Part shown: piece after piece, positions 48,424 through 57,221 of the stretch
Numbering within the stretch: position 1 is the stretch's first letter
Layout: the number at the start of each line of letters is the position of its first letter
Made by a program: the position numbers and the translations under genes
Notes under the pieces: model-generated
The model's database searches: none
The model's input: only the letters and a program-made list of their open reading frames with translations
Told to the model about the DNA's origin: nothing
NCBI GenBank assembly: GCA_934726055.1
Contig: CAKVCZ010000008.1
Coordinates: forward strand, 1 to 64,000
Direction: 5' to 3'
DNA from: an uncultured Candidatus Melainabacteria bacterium
GTDB lineage: Bacteria > Cyanobacteriota > Vampirovibrionia > Gastranaerophilales > Gastranaerophilaceae
DNA: 64,000 nt

Positions 48424-48531
48424 TGAAAAAAATATACCCTTGATTTTATTGGGTTACGGCTTTGTCCTAAAATGTACTATCTATTGTCTAAAACTTAGTA
48501 GAATTAAGCCTTTTTTCGTTTAATTTACCGA

Positions 48532-48571
48532 TTTGGAGACCGACGTTCTACCAACTGAACTAAGGACGCTT
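48532..48571. repeat. attR: attR core with displaced 5' half of tRNA-Trp
   Basis: Exact copy of 4362-4401. Positions 48532-48569 are a fragment of the tRNA (5' 38 nt, minus strand) with no 3' half, so not a functional tRNA. It is joined on its 5' side to the original chromosome, 22 bp after the rpmG stop. Confidence 0.93.
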
Positions 48572-48591
48572 TTGTTATGTCTTACTTTAAA

Positions 48592-48759
48592 CTATTTTGT
48601 TTCCTTGTGTGTCGTATGTTTTTGACATCTTGGACAATATTTGTTTAATTCCATTCTTTCTTTACTTGTTTTTTTGTTCTTTACAGTAGTATAATTTCTT
48701 TCTTTGCATTCTTCACATGCTAGTACTACCATTTTGTCAACTCTACCTTTGATGCCCAT
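48592..48759 (-). CDS. rpmG: 50S ribosomal protein L33
   Basis: 55 residues, too short for many gene finders: starts MGIKGRVDKMVVLACEEC, then RNYTTVKNKKTSKERMELNK and YCPRCQKHTTHKETK. Has the CxxC pairs of the zinc-containing (C+) L33 form (CEEC and CPRC). In many bacteria rpmG precedes tRNA-Trp and secE; here that link is broken by the prophage 22 bp downstream. SD AAGGAA lies upstream on the minus strand. Confidence 0.95.
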   Translation of the reverse strand: MGIKGRVDKMVVLACEECKERNYTTVKNKKTSKERMELNKYCPRCQKHTTHKETK

Positions 48760-48795
48760 TTTTTATTCCTTTTCTTAAAAATGTTACCTATTAAA

Positions 48796-48826
48796 ATAGA
48801 ATGTGTTTTTAAAAATCACATTCTAT
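48796..48826 (-). promoter_or_regulatory. 10-bp stem hairpin upstream of rpmG
   Basis: ATAGAATGTG (48796-48805) / CACATTCTAT (48817-48826), loop of 11 nt. On the minus strand it lies in the rpmG leader between the promoter and SD; only a weak T-run follows. It may be a regulatory leader hairpin. Confidence 0.45.
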
Positions 48827-48843
48827 CCGTCTTTTATAATTAC

Positions 48844-48872
48844 ATAATAAAACAAACAAAAATAAATTGCAA
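48844..48872 (-). promoter_or_regulatory. Promoter of rpmG (formerly of rpmG-trnW-secE-nusG-rplKA)
   Basis: On the minus strand TTGCAA (48867-48872), 17 bp, TATTAT (48844-48849). The start near 48838 gives an ~80-nt leader. It is the only strong promoter seen upstream of rpmG and probably drove the whole operon before phage integration. Confidence 0.6.
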
Positions 48873-48885
48873 TAAAAATATTACG

Positions 48886-49221
48886 TTATGTATCGCCGCC
48901 TTCGTAATCAACTTTCTGTGCATCTGCCCAAGTTAGCATCAATTCTTCTTTTACCCCGGGTTTATTTATCCATTTTGGAACATATTTTGTATCTACTCCA
49001 AGACTTCCGTTTATGATAGTTCCATCTGTGATTAAAAAACAAGCATCAGATATTCCAATTCTTACAAAAATATGTGGTTGCTGTATTTTTGAAGGTTCCA
49101 TGAAAACTCTAAGATTATTGTATCTAAAATAGTTGATGTTAGTTCTATTATAGGAATCAGACTGTTGATCAATAATGTATTCTCTCAACATATTTTCATA
49201 TCTGTTTAAAGTATAACTCAT
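48886..49221 (-). CDS. Unknown 111-aa protein
   Basis: 111 residues: MSYTLNRYENMLREYIIDQQ, then IFVRIGISDACFLITDGTI and ELMLTWADAQKVDYEGGDT. Beta-rich centre. No family recognised. It is the last gene of the operon that begins with the MotA-like gene, 10 bp after the UPF0210 gene. Confidence 0.6.
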   Translation of the reverse strand: MSYTLNRYENMLREYIIDQQSDSYNRTNINYFRYNNLRVFMEPSKIQQPHIFVRIGISDACFLITDGTIINGSLGVDTKYVPKWINKPGVKEELMLTWADAQKVDYEGGDT

Positions 49222-49231
49222 CTTAACCTCT

Positions 49232-50599
49232 TTAGTTGTTTAATGAATGTATAGGTGCAGGTATTCTTCCACCTCTTGTAACAAATTTTTCACAAGAAAG
49301 TTTGCCGACATCCATTATTGGAGCTTCTCCTAAAAGTCCTCCGTAAACAGCCTTATCTCCAACTTTTTTATTTGGAACAGGTATAATTCTAACGGCAGTT
49401 GTTTTTTTGTTAATCATTCCAATAGCCATTTCATCTGCAATAATTCCTGCTATTGTCTTATTTGGAGTATCTCCGGGTATGGCAATCATGTCAAGACCAA
49501 CTGAACATACAGATGTCATTGCTTCAAGCTTATCAAAAGTTAAATGTCCATTTGAAGCCGCTTCAATCATTCCGGCATCTTCCGATACAGGTATGAAAGC
49601 ACCACTAAGTCCTCCGACATGCGAGCTTGCCATTATACCACCTTTTTTAACTGCATCATTAAGCATTGCAAGTGCTGCTGTGGTACCATGAGCACCTGCA
49701 TGTTCAAGCCCCATAGCTTTAAATATTCCTGCAACACTATCTCCTTCGGCAGGAGTTGGTGCCAACGACAAATCAATAATTCCAAAAGGAATGTTTAATC
49801 TGTCTGCTAATTTTCTTCCTATTAATTCGCCTGTTGTTGTTATCTTAAAGGCTGTTTTCTTTATTGTGTTTGCTACTTCACTCAAATCCGCGTTATCTGG
49901 GAGGTGTTCAACTGCTGCCATTACAACTCCAGGACCTGAAACTCCGACATTTAATGCACATTCGGGTTCTCCATATCCTGAGAAGGCACCTGCCATAAAT
50001 GGATTATCTCCTGGAACATTACAGAAACATACTAATTTTGCAGCTCCTAGTCCATCTTTATCTGCTGTCAATTCAGCTGATTTTTTTATTGTATCTGCCA
50101 TTTTTAATACGGCATTCATATTTATTCCTGCTTTTGAACTTGCAACATTTACTGAGGAACATATATATTCTGTTTTTGCAAGTGCTTCAGGGATGCTTTC
50201 TATTAAAGCAATATCTCCTTTTGTACAACCTTTTTCAACAAGTGCTGAAAATCCGCCAATAAAATTTACACTTACTTCTTTTGCTGCTTTATCAAGAACT
50301 TGTGCTAATTTTACATAATCAAAATCTGTGCATGATTCTCCAAGTATTGATGCTGGAGTAATAGCAATACGCTTGTTTATTATGGGTATTGAATATTCAT
50401 CTTCCAAGTCGCTCGCATATTTGTATAGGTTTTTTGCATACTTAATTATCTTATTATATACGTTGTCGTACACTCTTTGTGCATTATCCGAAATGCAATC
50501 TCTTAAGCTCAATGACATTGTTACTGTTCTTATATCAAGATGATGTAACTTAATCATATTAATTGTTTCTATAATTTGTTGTTCATTTGCCAGATTCAT
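49232..50599 (-). CDS. UPF0210 (DUF711) family protein
   Basis: 455 residues, a typical length. MSLSLRDCISDNAQRVYDNV, ITPASILGESCTDFDYVKLA, GDNPFMAGAFSGYGEPECAL and MNAHG-type (GLEHAGAHGTTAALAMLNDA, HVGGLSGAFIPVSEDAGM) blocks are those of the UPF0210/PFL-like family, structurally related to glycyl-radical enzymes but of unknown function. In many bacteria it follows an ACT-domain UPF0237 gene; here it follows MotA/MotB-like genes. Overlaps the MotB-like gene by 17 bp. Confidence 0.88.
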   Translation of the reverse strand: MNLANEQQIIETINMIKLHHLDIRTVTMSLSLRDCISDNAQRVYDNVYNKIIKYAKNLYKYASDLEDEYSIPIINKRIAITPASILGESCTDFDYVKLAQVLDKAAKEVSVNFIGGFSALVEKGCTKGDIALIESIPEALAKTEYICSSVNVASSKAGINMNAVLKMADTIKKSAELTADKDGLGAAKLVCFCNVPGDNPFMAGAFSGYGEPECALNVGVSGPGVVMAAVEHLPDNADLSEVANTIKKTAFKITTTGELIGRKLADRLNIPFGIIDLSLAPTPAEGDSVAGIFKAMGLEHAGAHGTTAALAMLNDAVKKGGIMASSHVGGLSGAFIPVSEDAGMIEAASNGHLTFDKLEAMTSVCSVGLDMIAIPGDTPNKTIAGIIADEMAIGMINKKTTAVRIIPVPNKKVGDKAVYGGLLGEAPIMDVGKLSCEKFVTRGGRIPAPIHSLNN

Positions 50600-51287
50600 T
50601 TGATGTACCTATTCCCATAAAATCTTGTAAGTTGGAGCTCTTTACAACAAGTTTTAACTCTACACGTCTGCTCTTTGCATAGTCTTCTTTGCCGTTAACC
50701 AAAACTGGATCGGAATAACTTTTTCCTTCAACAATAAGCATCTTATGTAATTTGCTACTATAAGTTTTGTTGTATGGTGTAAAAAATATGTATTTTGCAA
50801 CTTCATTTGCTCTGTTTGTTGATAGTTCCATATTTCTAACAAACTGTAAGTCTTTTGACTGAATATTAGCAAAGGATTGAGAGTCAGTATGTCCTTGAAT
50901 AACTATATTAACAATCTTATCTGAAATTTTAGGGTTATCAAAAACTGCACTTAAATATATTGGGATAAACTTATTTAAGAACGCTTTTCCGTCATTGGAA
51001 AGCTGATAACTTCCTACTTCAAATAATTGCAAATCAGAAAGTTTTACATCGCCTGTCATTAAATCTATTTGTACGTCTATATTTTTTGCTTTAAGTTCTT
51101 CTGCCAAATCTTGAGCGACTTCACTTTTTAGATGTTGTTCCTGTAATTTTGCTTGGGCAAATCCTGTCATAGCAAGAACGAATAGCACAATAAAAATTAC
51201 AGCCAAGCCCAAAAGTAAGTCTGTCATTGTTATCCAAAAAATATTTTCTTGTGCATCATTATTTTGAAAATGTCTTGATTTTAGCAT
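50583..51287 (-). CDS. MotB/OmpA-like membrane protein
   Basis: 234 residues. One N-terminal TM helix in WITMTDLLLGLAVIFIVLFV with the D of a MotB/TolR proton path, then a periplasmic linker and a C-terminal OmpA-like peptidoglycan-binding domain (VIQGHTDSQSFANIQSKDLQ, NMELSTNRANEVAKYIFF). With the MotA-like gene 12 bp upstream it forms a stator-like pair. No flagellar genes are near, so the energy-converting partner or load is unknown. Ends overlap UPF0210. Confidence 0.8.
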   Translation of the reverse strand: MLKSRHFQNNDAQENIFWITMTDLLLGLAVIFIVLFVLAMTGFAQAKLQEQHLKSEVAQDLAEELKAKNIDVQIDLMTGDVKLSDLQLFEVGSYQLSNDGKAFLNKFIPIYLSAVFDNPKISDKIVNIVIQGHTDSQSFANIQSKDLQFVRNMELSTNRANEVAKYIFFTPYNKTYSSKLHKMLIVEGKSYSDPVLVNGKEDYAKSRRVELKLVVKSSNLQDFMGIGTSNESGK

Positions 51288-51299
51288 ATTTTACTTAAC

Positions 51300-52220
51300 C
51301 TAAAATAATCCGTCAACTACATCACCGGAATTACCTTTATTTTGTGATTCTATTTTAATTTTCTTCACTGAATCATTAAGAGTATTTATCCCGAATAGAA
51401 GATTTTCCATATATGGAACGAGTGAATTTGAAATACTTTCTTCCAGAGATGTTTTGAAATTTTTTGGAAGAGAAGTGAGTAATGAAGTTAAATTGCTGTT
51501 TTGAATTTTTGCTTCTTTTAGCAATTCAATAAGGAATTTTTCTGATGAAATATTATCAAAAAGTGAATATAATTGTTCTTGAACATTTTGTAGTGGAATT
51601 TTGCATAATTTGTTATAATAAATTTTTTCAAATAGCATAAATATTAGAGAAGCACTAACTGCCAAAACTGAACATAACGCTGCAATTTGCATACTTGACA
51701 TTAATCCTGAAACAGAAGCAATGGTTGTTTCTTGTGTAGAAAAATCAACTTTTGTAAACGCAACTGCTATATTTAAGAATGTAAACAATGGCCCCATACC
51801 TGTTAATAGTGTCGGTGCAACTTGTACAAATTTGTTATTATATTTTGATGTTACCAATGCATCTTCATTGAAGAAATACAAAGGATCAACAGTGGTTTGG
51901 ATACTGTTAACAGCTTTTGAAACGTTTTGATAAGTAACGCTATTATCTTGTTTTTTTAATGCAACACTTTCAGAAAATACCAGTGTATTTCTAAATTCGT
52001 GCCAAGCGTTTGCAATATAAGGGTTTCCTGATATAACCTTGTCAAATTCTCCAAATCTGAACGATAAGTCTGTTTTTTTAAATTTGCTTAAGAAATTTGA
52101 TAACCATGCCAAATTGCTGTTTACGTACTTAAACTTTTTCATCACAAAAACTATTAAAGAAACGAAAGATGCAACGATAATAAGAATTGCAGGATCTAAA
52201 ACTACTCTTAATATATTCAT
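51300..52220 (-). CDS. MotA/TolQ/ExbB-like membrane protein
   Basis: 306 residues from ATG 52220, chosen because GAGGT lies upstream; a longer frame is possible but lacks support. One N-terminal TM helix (LIIVASFVSLIVFVMKKF), a cytoplasmic region, then two TM helices typical of the family (ALLTGMGPLFTFLNIAVAF-like around 175 and SSMQIAALCSVLAVSASLIFM), then a helical cytoplasmic tail. ZorA proteins of the Zorya defence system have a similar core but a much longer tail and companion nucleases, which are absent here. Confidence 0.75.
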   Translation of the reverse strand: MNILRVVLDPAILIIVASFVSLIVFVMKKFKYVNSNLAWLSNFLSKFKKTDLSFRFGEFDKVISGNPYIANAWHEFRNTLVFSESVALKKQDNSVTYQNVSKAVNSIQTTVDPLYFFNEDALVTSKYNNKFVQVAPTLLTGMGPLFTFLNIAVAFTKVDFSTQETTIASVSGLMSSMQIAALCSVLAVSASLIFMLFEKIYYNKLCKIPLQNVQEQLYSLFDNISSEKFLIELLKEAKIQNSNLTSLLTSLPKNFKTSLEESISNSLVPYMENLLFGINTLNDSVKKIKIESQNKGNSGDVVDGLF

Positions 52221-52241
52221 AAAATAACCTCTTTTTCTACT

Positions 52242-52296
52242 ATTATACCATGAAATTATATTAATGGATTGATTTTTATAAAAATCATTGTACAAT
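52242..52296. promoter_or_regulatory. Divergent promoters between the MotA-like and 1118-aa genes
   Basis: Leftward: TGG-TATAAT on the minus strand (-10 at 52242-52247). Rightward: TTGATT (52269-52274), 16 bp, TACAAT (52291-52296). The rightward start falls on or next to the ATG at 52303, so that mRNA has no leader. The two upstream regions overlap, allowing shared control. Confidence 0.55.
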
Positions 52297-52302
52297 AAAA
52301 GA

Positions 52303-55300
52303 ATGGAATGTCCAAAATGTGGTTATACAATTGATAAAAATGCGTTGGTTTGTCCAAATTGCAAAAAGGTTTTGAAGCTGATTTGTCCTATTTGTAATAC
52401 CGTTAATGAAACAAACGTTTGTTCAAAGTGTGGATATACAATTATTAACAAATGCCATCAATGCGGAAAGATAAATCAGACAATAAAGGGTCGTTGTTCA
52501 AAGTGTGGCTTTGATACTAATGTTAGTGCTATTTTGCAGGGTTCAAATATAGAAGAATTTGCATGCGTGTCAATTGATTTTCCAAATTTGGAAGACATGA
52601 AACAAATTCTAGGCTCAAAGCAGTTATATTTGAAATTCAAAGAAAAGTTAAACGGACTTATATACGATTATGTTAAATCTGTCGGATTAAGACGTCAAAT
52701 TATTGATAATACGTTTATTATAAGGTTTAACAAAGACTATACTTATGCATTATCTGCAAAGAACGCTCTAAACTCTGCAATTGCACTGCTAAATCTTATT
52801 ACACAATTAAATTATAAACTGGCAAAAGTTAAAGACGTTCAACTAAAGTGTAATATCGCAATATTAAAACGTAATGCGTATGCTACTAGTGAAGATTATA
52901 AATCCGGTATTAATATCCAGCTTTTGTATAACAACATTGAAACAAAAAAACTGTTAAATAGTCTTCAGCTAATTGCGGATAGTAGTATATATGAAATAGT
53001 AGGTAATGCTTATCCGTTTTCTTCTATCGGAATGACGCGTGTAAAAAATCAAAATGTGTTTTTATATGAGCTTGATTTAACAGATTATATTAAATTTGAA
53101 CCGGATGAAGAAGATTCTGATGACAATGCTGAAATAAAAATTCCTGATATTATCCAAACTCAACAAGAAATTCTTGAAAATGAAGAATCAATATATGATA
53201 TTGATGGTATCTCTTTTGAAGAAATTAATTGTCAATTTACAAAAGAGATGACACAAGGTTTGAGCAGTAAAATTGTTCAAAGATTTATGTCAAGGTCGAA
53301 AAACATTGTCGTCGTAAAGGGTAAAAAATCTTATCACCCAAGAACACAAGAAGTTGTTGAAAAGTTAAGACAAAATAATGTATTTTCAAAGGTATGTAAA
53401 GTAACATGCTACGATGAAATTAAGTATAAGCCTTACGGCTTATTTAATGATTTAATCTCAGGATTGTATGCATTTAGTACAACAGGTAAAAATAAAGAAT
53501 ATAATAATTTTGCTGGGTTAAATATTGCTGAAAATCCTGACTTTTTGCAAGATGTTATCAATTTGAAAAATATTGATAAAGCTCATCCTGAGGATACGAG
53601 AGAAATTGTATTTAAGAGTATTGAATCACTTTTAAGTAAAATGAAAAATACTCTAATTGTTATTGAAAATATTGAAAAAATTGACGATAGTTCCTTAGAA
53701 ATATTGGAACATTTATTCAAAAATTTAGAAAAATATGAATTAAGTTATTTAATTACAGCAGATAACGATTTTAGTTTACATAGATATGCTCATTTCTTGT
53801 TATCAAAAGTAGAATATGTTGAAATAAGATTAAAACCTACTCCAATAAAGACTCTTGTTGAATCAAATGCTCAACTTTGTAAAAACATTTTAGATACTTT
53901 TTATTTTCAAAAAATTTCAAAAAATACAAAAGGTTCTCAAATGTATTTTATGCAAGCATTATTGCATTTGCTTGATTTAGGCATATTTAAAGTTGAAAAA
54001 GGTTCATTGGTTTTGGAAAAATCTGAAACAGTTGTTTTCCCGACAACATTGGACGAATTAATACAAAAACGATTGCTATTCCTAAAATCATATAATGCAA
54101 ATTTATTTAAATTATTTGCAGGAATCTTGTTAATAGGTCCTCAATTGGATTTGGCATCTGTTAAATTCTTTAATAATTCTGATGCGAATGAACACCTAAA
54201 ATATTTGGATATGAATGGTTATTTGACAAATGAAAACGGTGTAATTCAAATTCAAAATTACAATTTGTACTATGATAATGTGATGAAAGTATTGTCGTAC
54301 GATGAACGTAAGGTGCTTGCTAATTTCTTAATTATGTATTGCTTTAAAGAAAACTCCGCACATCCAGCTTTGGCAAAATTGTATTCAATTGTGGAAAACA
54401 GTAAAAATGAATTTATCCAGTGGGAAAATTTATCAAATATTTCACGTTCATTAGGTGATTTTAGTGCGTACTTAAATTGCAGTACAAGATTTTTAAAACT
54501 TCTTGATAACAATATAAATGAAAGTTCAATAAAATCTATTGAAGAATATAAATTGGAAGTTTATGAAAATATTGCAAATCTTTTATATAAATATACCCCT
54601 GAAAAAATTGCCAATATTACTCAGTCCATATTGGATAGTTTTGATGAAAATGTAAATGATAAAAAGGTTATAAACTTGTGTAACAGAATTATGCAAGGGT
54701 GCTTAATAGCAGGCAATTATACACATGCTTTGAAACTGGCACATACAATGTTGTCAAGGTTAGAATCTGCAGATATTAATCCGTCAAGTCCAAATTATAG
54801 TAATAGTGCATTTATGACAGCATTAATTCAAATTGAAATATTATTCAATGTTGGTGATTTGGAAGATTGTATTACTCTTGGTGATGAAGTGTTTAATATC
54901 CTTTCAACAAATAGCTTGTCTTCAATAAAGCCAAAATCATTAACTGATGACAAATTTATGGAACAAGTTACAAACGCTGCCGGATATGTCATTTTTGCTA
55001 AGGTACTACAGTTAAAACAGGATACTTACAAATTCTGCGAGGTTATTGAAAGGATTCTACCAAATATTCCACCTTCATTTAAACTTTTTGTTGAAATTGA
55101 TAATTTATTGCATAGTAAACCTGTTTCAACAGAAATGTGCAGAGAGTATCCAAAAGAAGATTTATTTGGTAATTTCTTATCAAAAGTAGTTCAAGCATTT
55201 TCAAATAAAAATATAAAACCTGAGGAATTTGCTTCAAAAATCTATCATGCAAAAGTTGCAGCGAAAGAAAATCATTTGAATCAGTTGGAATTGTTCTGTG

Positions 55301-55659
55301 ATTTATTGATTGGAAGATCATACTTTAAATTAAACAAGTTGCAAAAAGCGGCAGTTATTTATAACAGCGTATTAGAAACTTCTATAAATTCAGGACTAAA
55401 AAATATTACACAGCTGGCTTGGTATTCAATAGCTGAATTATCACTTTTAGTAAACGATGTAGGTTCTGCCTATGGTGTGATTTCAAATGCTGTTGTTGAA
55501 TTGGAAAAAGATAAAAATACCAATATATATATGCTAATGATATTTAAAATTTTACAGGCAAAAGCTTTAAAACTAAAGAAAGAAGAAAATGAAGCTAATT
55601 TGTGCATAAATCAAGCAAAACATATAGCGGAAAAATATAGTTTGAAGATAAATTACTAA
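52303..55659 (+). CDS. Large zinc-ribbon / cyclase-like / ATPase-like / TPR protein
   Basis: 1118 residues from ATG 52303 (no SD; likely leaderless). Residues 1-75: three or four zinc ribbons (CPKCGYTI, CPNCKKVL, CPICNTVN, CSKCGYTI, CHQCGKIN, CSKCGFDT). About 90-270: a class III nucleotide cyclase-like fold (SIDFPNLEDMKQIL, NTFIIRFNKDYTYALSAKNA), seemingly without catalytic Asp pair. About 320-560: ATPase-like region with a poor P-loop (VVKGKKSYHPRTQ) and Walker B-like TLIVIENIEKID, as in STAND NTPases. The C-terminal 500 residues are TPR-like helices. Overall plan resembles large signal or defence sensors; no target known. Confidence 0.7.
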   Translation: MECPKCGYTIDKNALVCPNCKKVLKLICPICNTVNETNVCSKCGYTIINKCHQCGKINQTIKGRCSKCGFDTNVSAILQGSNIEEFACVSIDFPNLEDMKQILGSKQLYLKFKEKLNGLIYDYVKSVGLRRQIIDNTFIIRFNKDYTYALSAKNALNSAIALLNLITQLNYKLAKVKDVQLKCNIAILKRNAYATSEDYKSGINIQLLYNNIETKKLLNSLQLIADSSIYEIVGNAYPFSSIGMTRVKNQNVFLYELDLTDYIKFEPDEEDSDDNAEIKIPDIIQTQQEILENEESIYDIDGISFEEINCQFTKEMTQGLSSKIVQRFMSRSKNIVVVKGKKSYHPRTQEVVEKLRQNNVFSKVCKVTCYDEIKYKPYGLFNDLISGLYAFSTTGKNKEYNNFAGLNIAENPDFLQDVINLKNIDKAHPEDTREIVFKSIESLLSKMKNTLIVIENIEKIDDSSLEILEHLFKNLEKYELSYLITADNDFSLHRYAHFLLSKVEYVEIRLKPTPIKTLVESNAQLCKNILDTFYFQKISKNTKGSQMYFMQALLHLLDLGIFKVEKGSLVLEKSETVVFPTTLDELIQKRLLFLKSYNANLFKLFAGILLIGPQLDLASVKFFNNSDANEHLKYLDMNGYLTNENGVIQIQNYNLYYDNVMKVLSYDERKVLANFLIMYCFKENSAHPALAKLYSIVENSKNEFIQWENLSNISRSLGDFSAYLNCSTRFLKLLDNNINESSIKSIEEYKLEVYENIANLLYKYTPEKIANITQSILDSFDENVNDKKVINLCNRIMQGCLIAGNYTHALKLAHTMLSRLESADINPSSPNYSNSAFMTALIQIEILFNVGDLEDCITLGDEVFNILSTNSLSSIKPKSLTDDKFMEQVTNAAGYVIFAKVLQLKQDTYKFCEVIERILPNIPPSFKLFVEIDNLLHSKPVSTEMCREYPKEDLFGNFLSKVVQAFSNKNIKPEEFASKIYHAKVAAKENHLNQLELFCDLLIGRSYFKLNKLQKAAVIYNSVLETSINSGLKNITQLAWYSIAELSLLVNDVGSAYGVISNAVVELEKDKNTNIYMLMIFKILQAKALKLKKEENEANLCINQAKHIAEKYSLKINY

Positions 55660-55671
55660 TATGGAGGATTT

Positions 55672-57117
55672 ATGAAAGTATTATTTGCAGCTGCTGAAGT
55701 AGCACCTTTTTCAAAAGTTGGCGGATTAGCTGATGTTGTCGGCAGTTTACCAAAAGAACTTGAGAAAAAGGCAGAAATAGCTATATTTACACCTCTTCAT
55801 GGTTGTATAGATAAAGAAAAATTTGGTATTAAAGAATACGAAAATTCTGAGATGTGGATAACATTTGGTTATCAAGGACATAAATTCAAATTGTTTACAT
55901 GCAAGCTTCCCGGAACAAATATAAATGTATTCTTTATTCAAAATGATTGGTATTTTGGTTGTTTTAACGAAGTTTATCCAAAATATCTTGATCCAAGATA
56001 CGAACATGAAAGATATATTGCATTTTCACTTGCAGTATTAGAATATGCAAAAGCATTAAACTTCAAAGCAGATATTGTACATACCCACGATTGGCATACT
56101 GCAATGATTCCAATGTTTATTAAGGCAAATTATAAATATGATGAATTTTGGAACAAGGCAAAAAATGTTTTCCAAATTCACAATTTAGCATATCAAGGAA
56201 TTTGGCATGAAGATGTTTTAGATTTTGCAAATATGCGAAAAGATATTGTTTATAACGAATGGGGCTTAGAACATTATGGAATGGTTAATTGGGTAAAAGG
56301 TGCAATAAACTATTCTGATGCAATTTTGGTTGTATCTCCAAAATATGCTCAAGAAATTTTGACACCGGAATTCGGTGAAAATATGGATTACACACTAAGA
56401 ATGAATCAACATAAAATACATGGTATTTTGAATGGAATAGATTACTCAATGTTTAGTCCCAAAAATGATAAATCTTTGGTAGCAAATTACGATGCACGTT
56501 CATTAAAAAGAAAGCAAGAAAATAAAAAAGCTGTTTGTGAGCACTTTGGCTTAAAATACAATCCTGATAGACCTTTGATTGCAATGATTTCAAGATTAGT
56601 TGAACAAAAAGGTTTGGATTTGATTAGAGCCGAAGAATGGGAAATGATGAATATGCCTGCTGATTTTGTATTTTTAGGTACAGGAGATGACAGTTATCAA
56701 AATTTATTAATATGGTTATCTAATAATACTGCTAATATTCGAGCAGAAGTAGGTTATAATGCCAAACTTGCAAACTTAATGTATGCTGGTTCAGATATGT
56801 TTTTAATGCCGTCAAAATTTGAACCTTGTGGGTTGAGTCAATTAATTGCAATGCGTTTTGGCTCTCTTCCTGTTGTTAGAGCAACAGGCGGATTAGATGA
56901 CACTGTTTGTGGTGCTCCATTAGAAAAAGCAAATGGATTTAAGTTCTGGCGTTATAACGGCTGGGATATGAAAGAAGCATTGTATCACGCTATTAATCTT
57001 TATAACACTGATAAAAAAGCATTTGAAAAAATGCAAAAAAATGCGATGGCTACTGATGTTAGCTGGAAAACAAGTGCAAGTCAATATTTAAAATTGTATA
57101 AAGATTTGTTGAATTAA
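55672..57117 (+). CDS. glgA: Glycogen synthase (ADP-glucose dependent)
   Basis: Elongates alpha-1,4-glucan from ADP-glucose, GT5 family, cytosolic. 481 residues. N-terminal KVGGLADVVG (residues 15-24) is the conserved ADP-glucose contact; HTHDWHTAM, HNLAYQG and the C-terminal PSKFEPCGLSQLIAMRFGSL with E and TGGLDDTV are in place. SD GGAGG lies upstream, 12 bp after the 1118-aa stop. A terminator follows. With malQ nearby it indicates glycogen metabolism. Confidence 0.96.
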   Translation: MKVLFAAAEVAPFSKVGGLADVVGSLPKELEKKAEIAIFTPLHGCIDKEKFGIKEYENSEMWITFGYQGHKFKLFTCKLPGTNINVFFIQNDWYFGCFNEVYPKYLDPRYEHERYIAFSLAVLEYAKALNFKADIVHTHDWHTAMIPMFIKANYKYDEFWNKAKNVFQIHNLAYQGIWHEDVLDFANMRKDIVYNEWGLEHYGMVNWVKGAINYSDAILVVSPKYAQEILTPEFGENMDYTLRMNQHKIHGILNGIDYSMFSPKNDKSLVANYDARSLKRKQENKKAVCEHFGLKYNPDRPLIAMISRLVEQKGLDLIRAEEWEMMNMPADFVFLGTGDDSYQNLLIWLSNNTANIRAEVGYNAKLANLMYAGSDMFLMPSKFEPCGLSQLIAMRFGSLPVVRATGGLDDTVCGAPLEKANGFKFWRYNGWDMKEALYHAINLYNTDKKAFEKMQKNAMATDVSWKTSASQYLKLYKDLLN

Positions 57118-57148
57118 TATAATTTTAATATTGTAACAATAAGTAAAA

Positions 57149-57177
57149 ATTTGCCGGTAAAACGGCAAATTTTTTTA
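57149..57177 (+). terminator. Terminator after glgA
   Basis: ATTTGCCG (57149-57156) / CGGCAAAT (57163-57170), 6-nt loop, then seven T. Closes the rightward unit before the DHH gene. Confidence 0.9.
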
Positions 57178-57221
57178 TTTAGGATTGTTCTACATGTGTA
57201 TAGTGTTTATAGGAGAAGTTC

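Larger units (their letters stand above)
4362..48571. mobile_element. Complete prophage integrated in tRNA-Trp (about 44.2 kb)
   Basis: Bounded by exact 40-bp repeats at 4362-4401 and 48532-48571, with a tyrosine integrase beside the left end and an excisionase-like gene beside the right end. Inside are a leftward virion/lysis operon, rightward accessory, recombination and replication operons, and a CI-type repressor. No broken genes are seen in any module, so the element looks intact. The virion genes follow the T7-type (short-tailed) order, while lysogeny and replication genes are of the temperate lambda/P22 style. Confidence 0.95.

Noticed and set aside
48532..48569. Second tRNA-Trp gene at the right end
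   Set aside because: Only the 5' 38 nt are present; no acceptor 3' strand, T arm or discriminator follows.
49232..52220. Zorya-type defence system from the MotA/MotB-like pair
   Set aside because: No ZorC/ZorD/ZorE-like genes nearby, and the MotA-like protein lacks the long ZorA tail.
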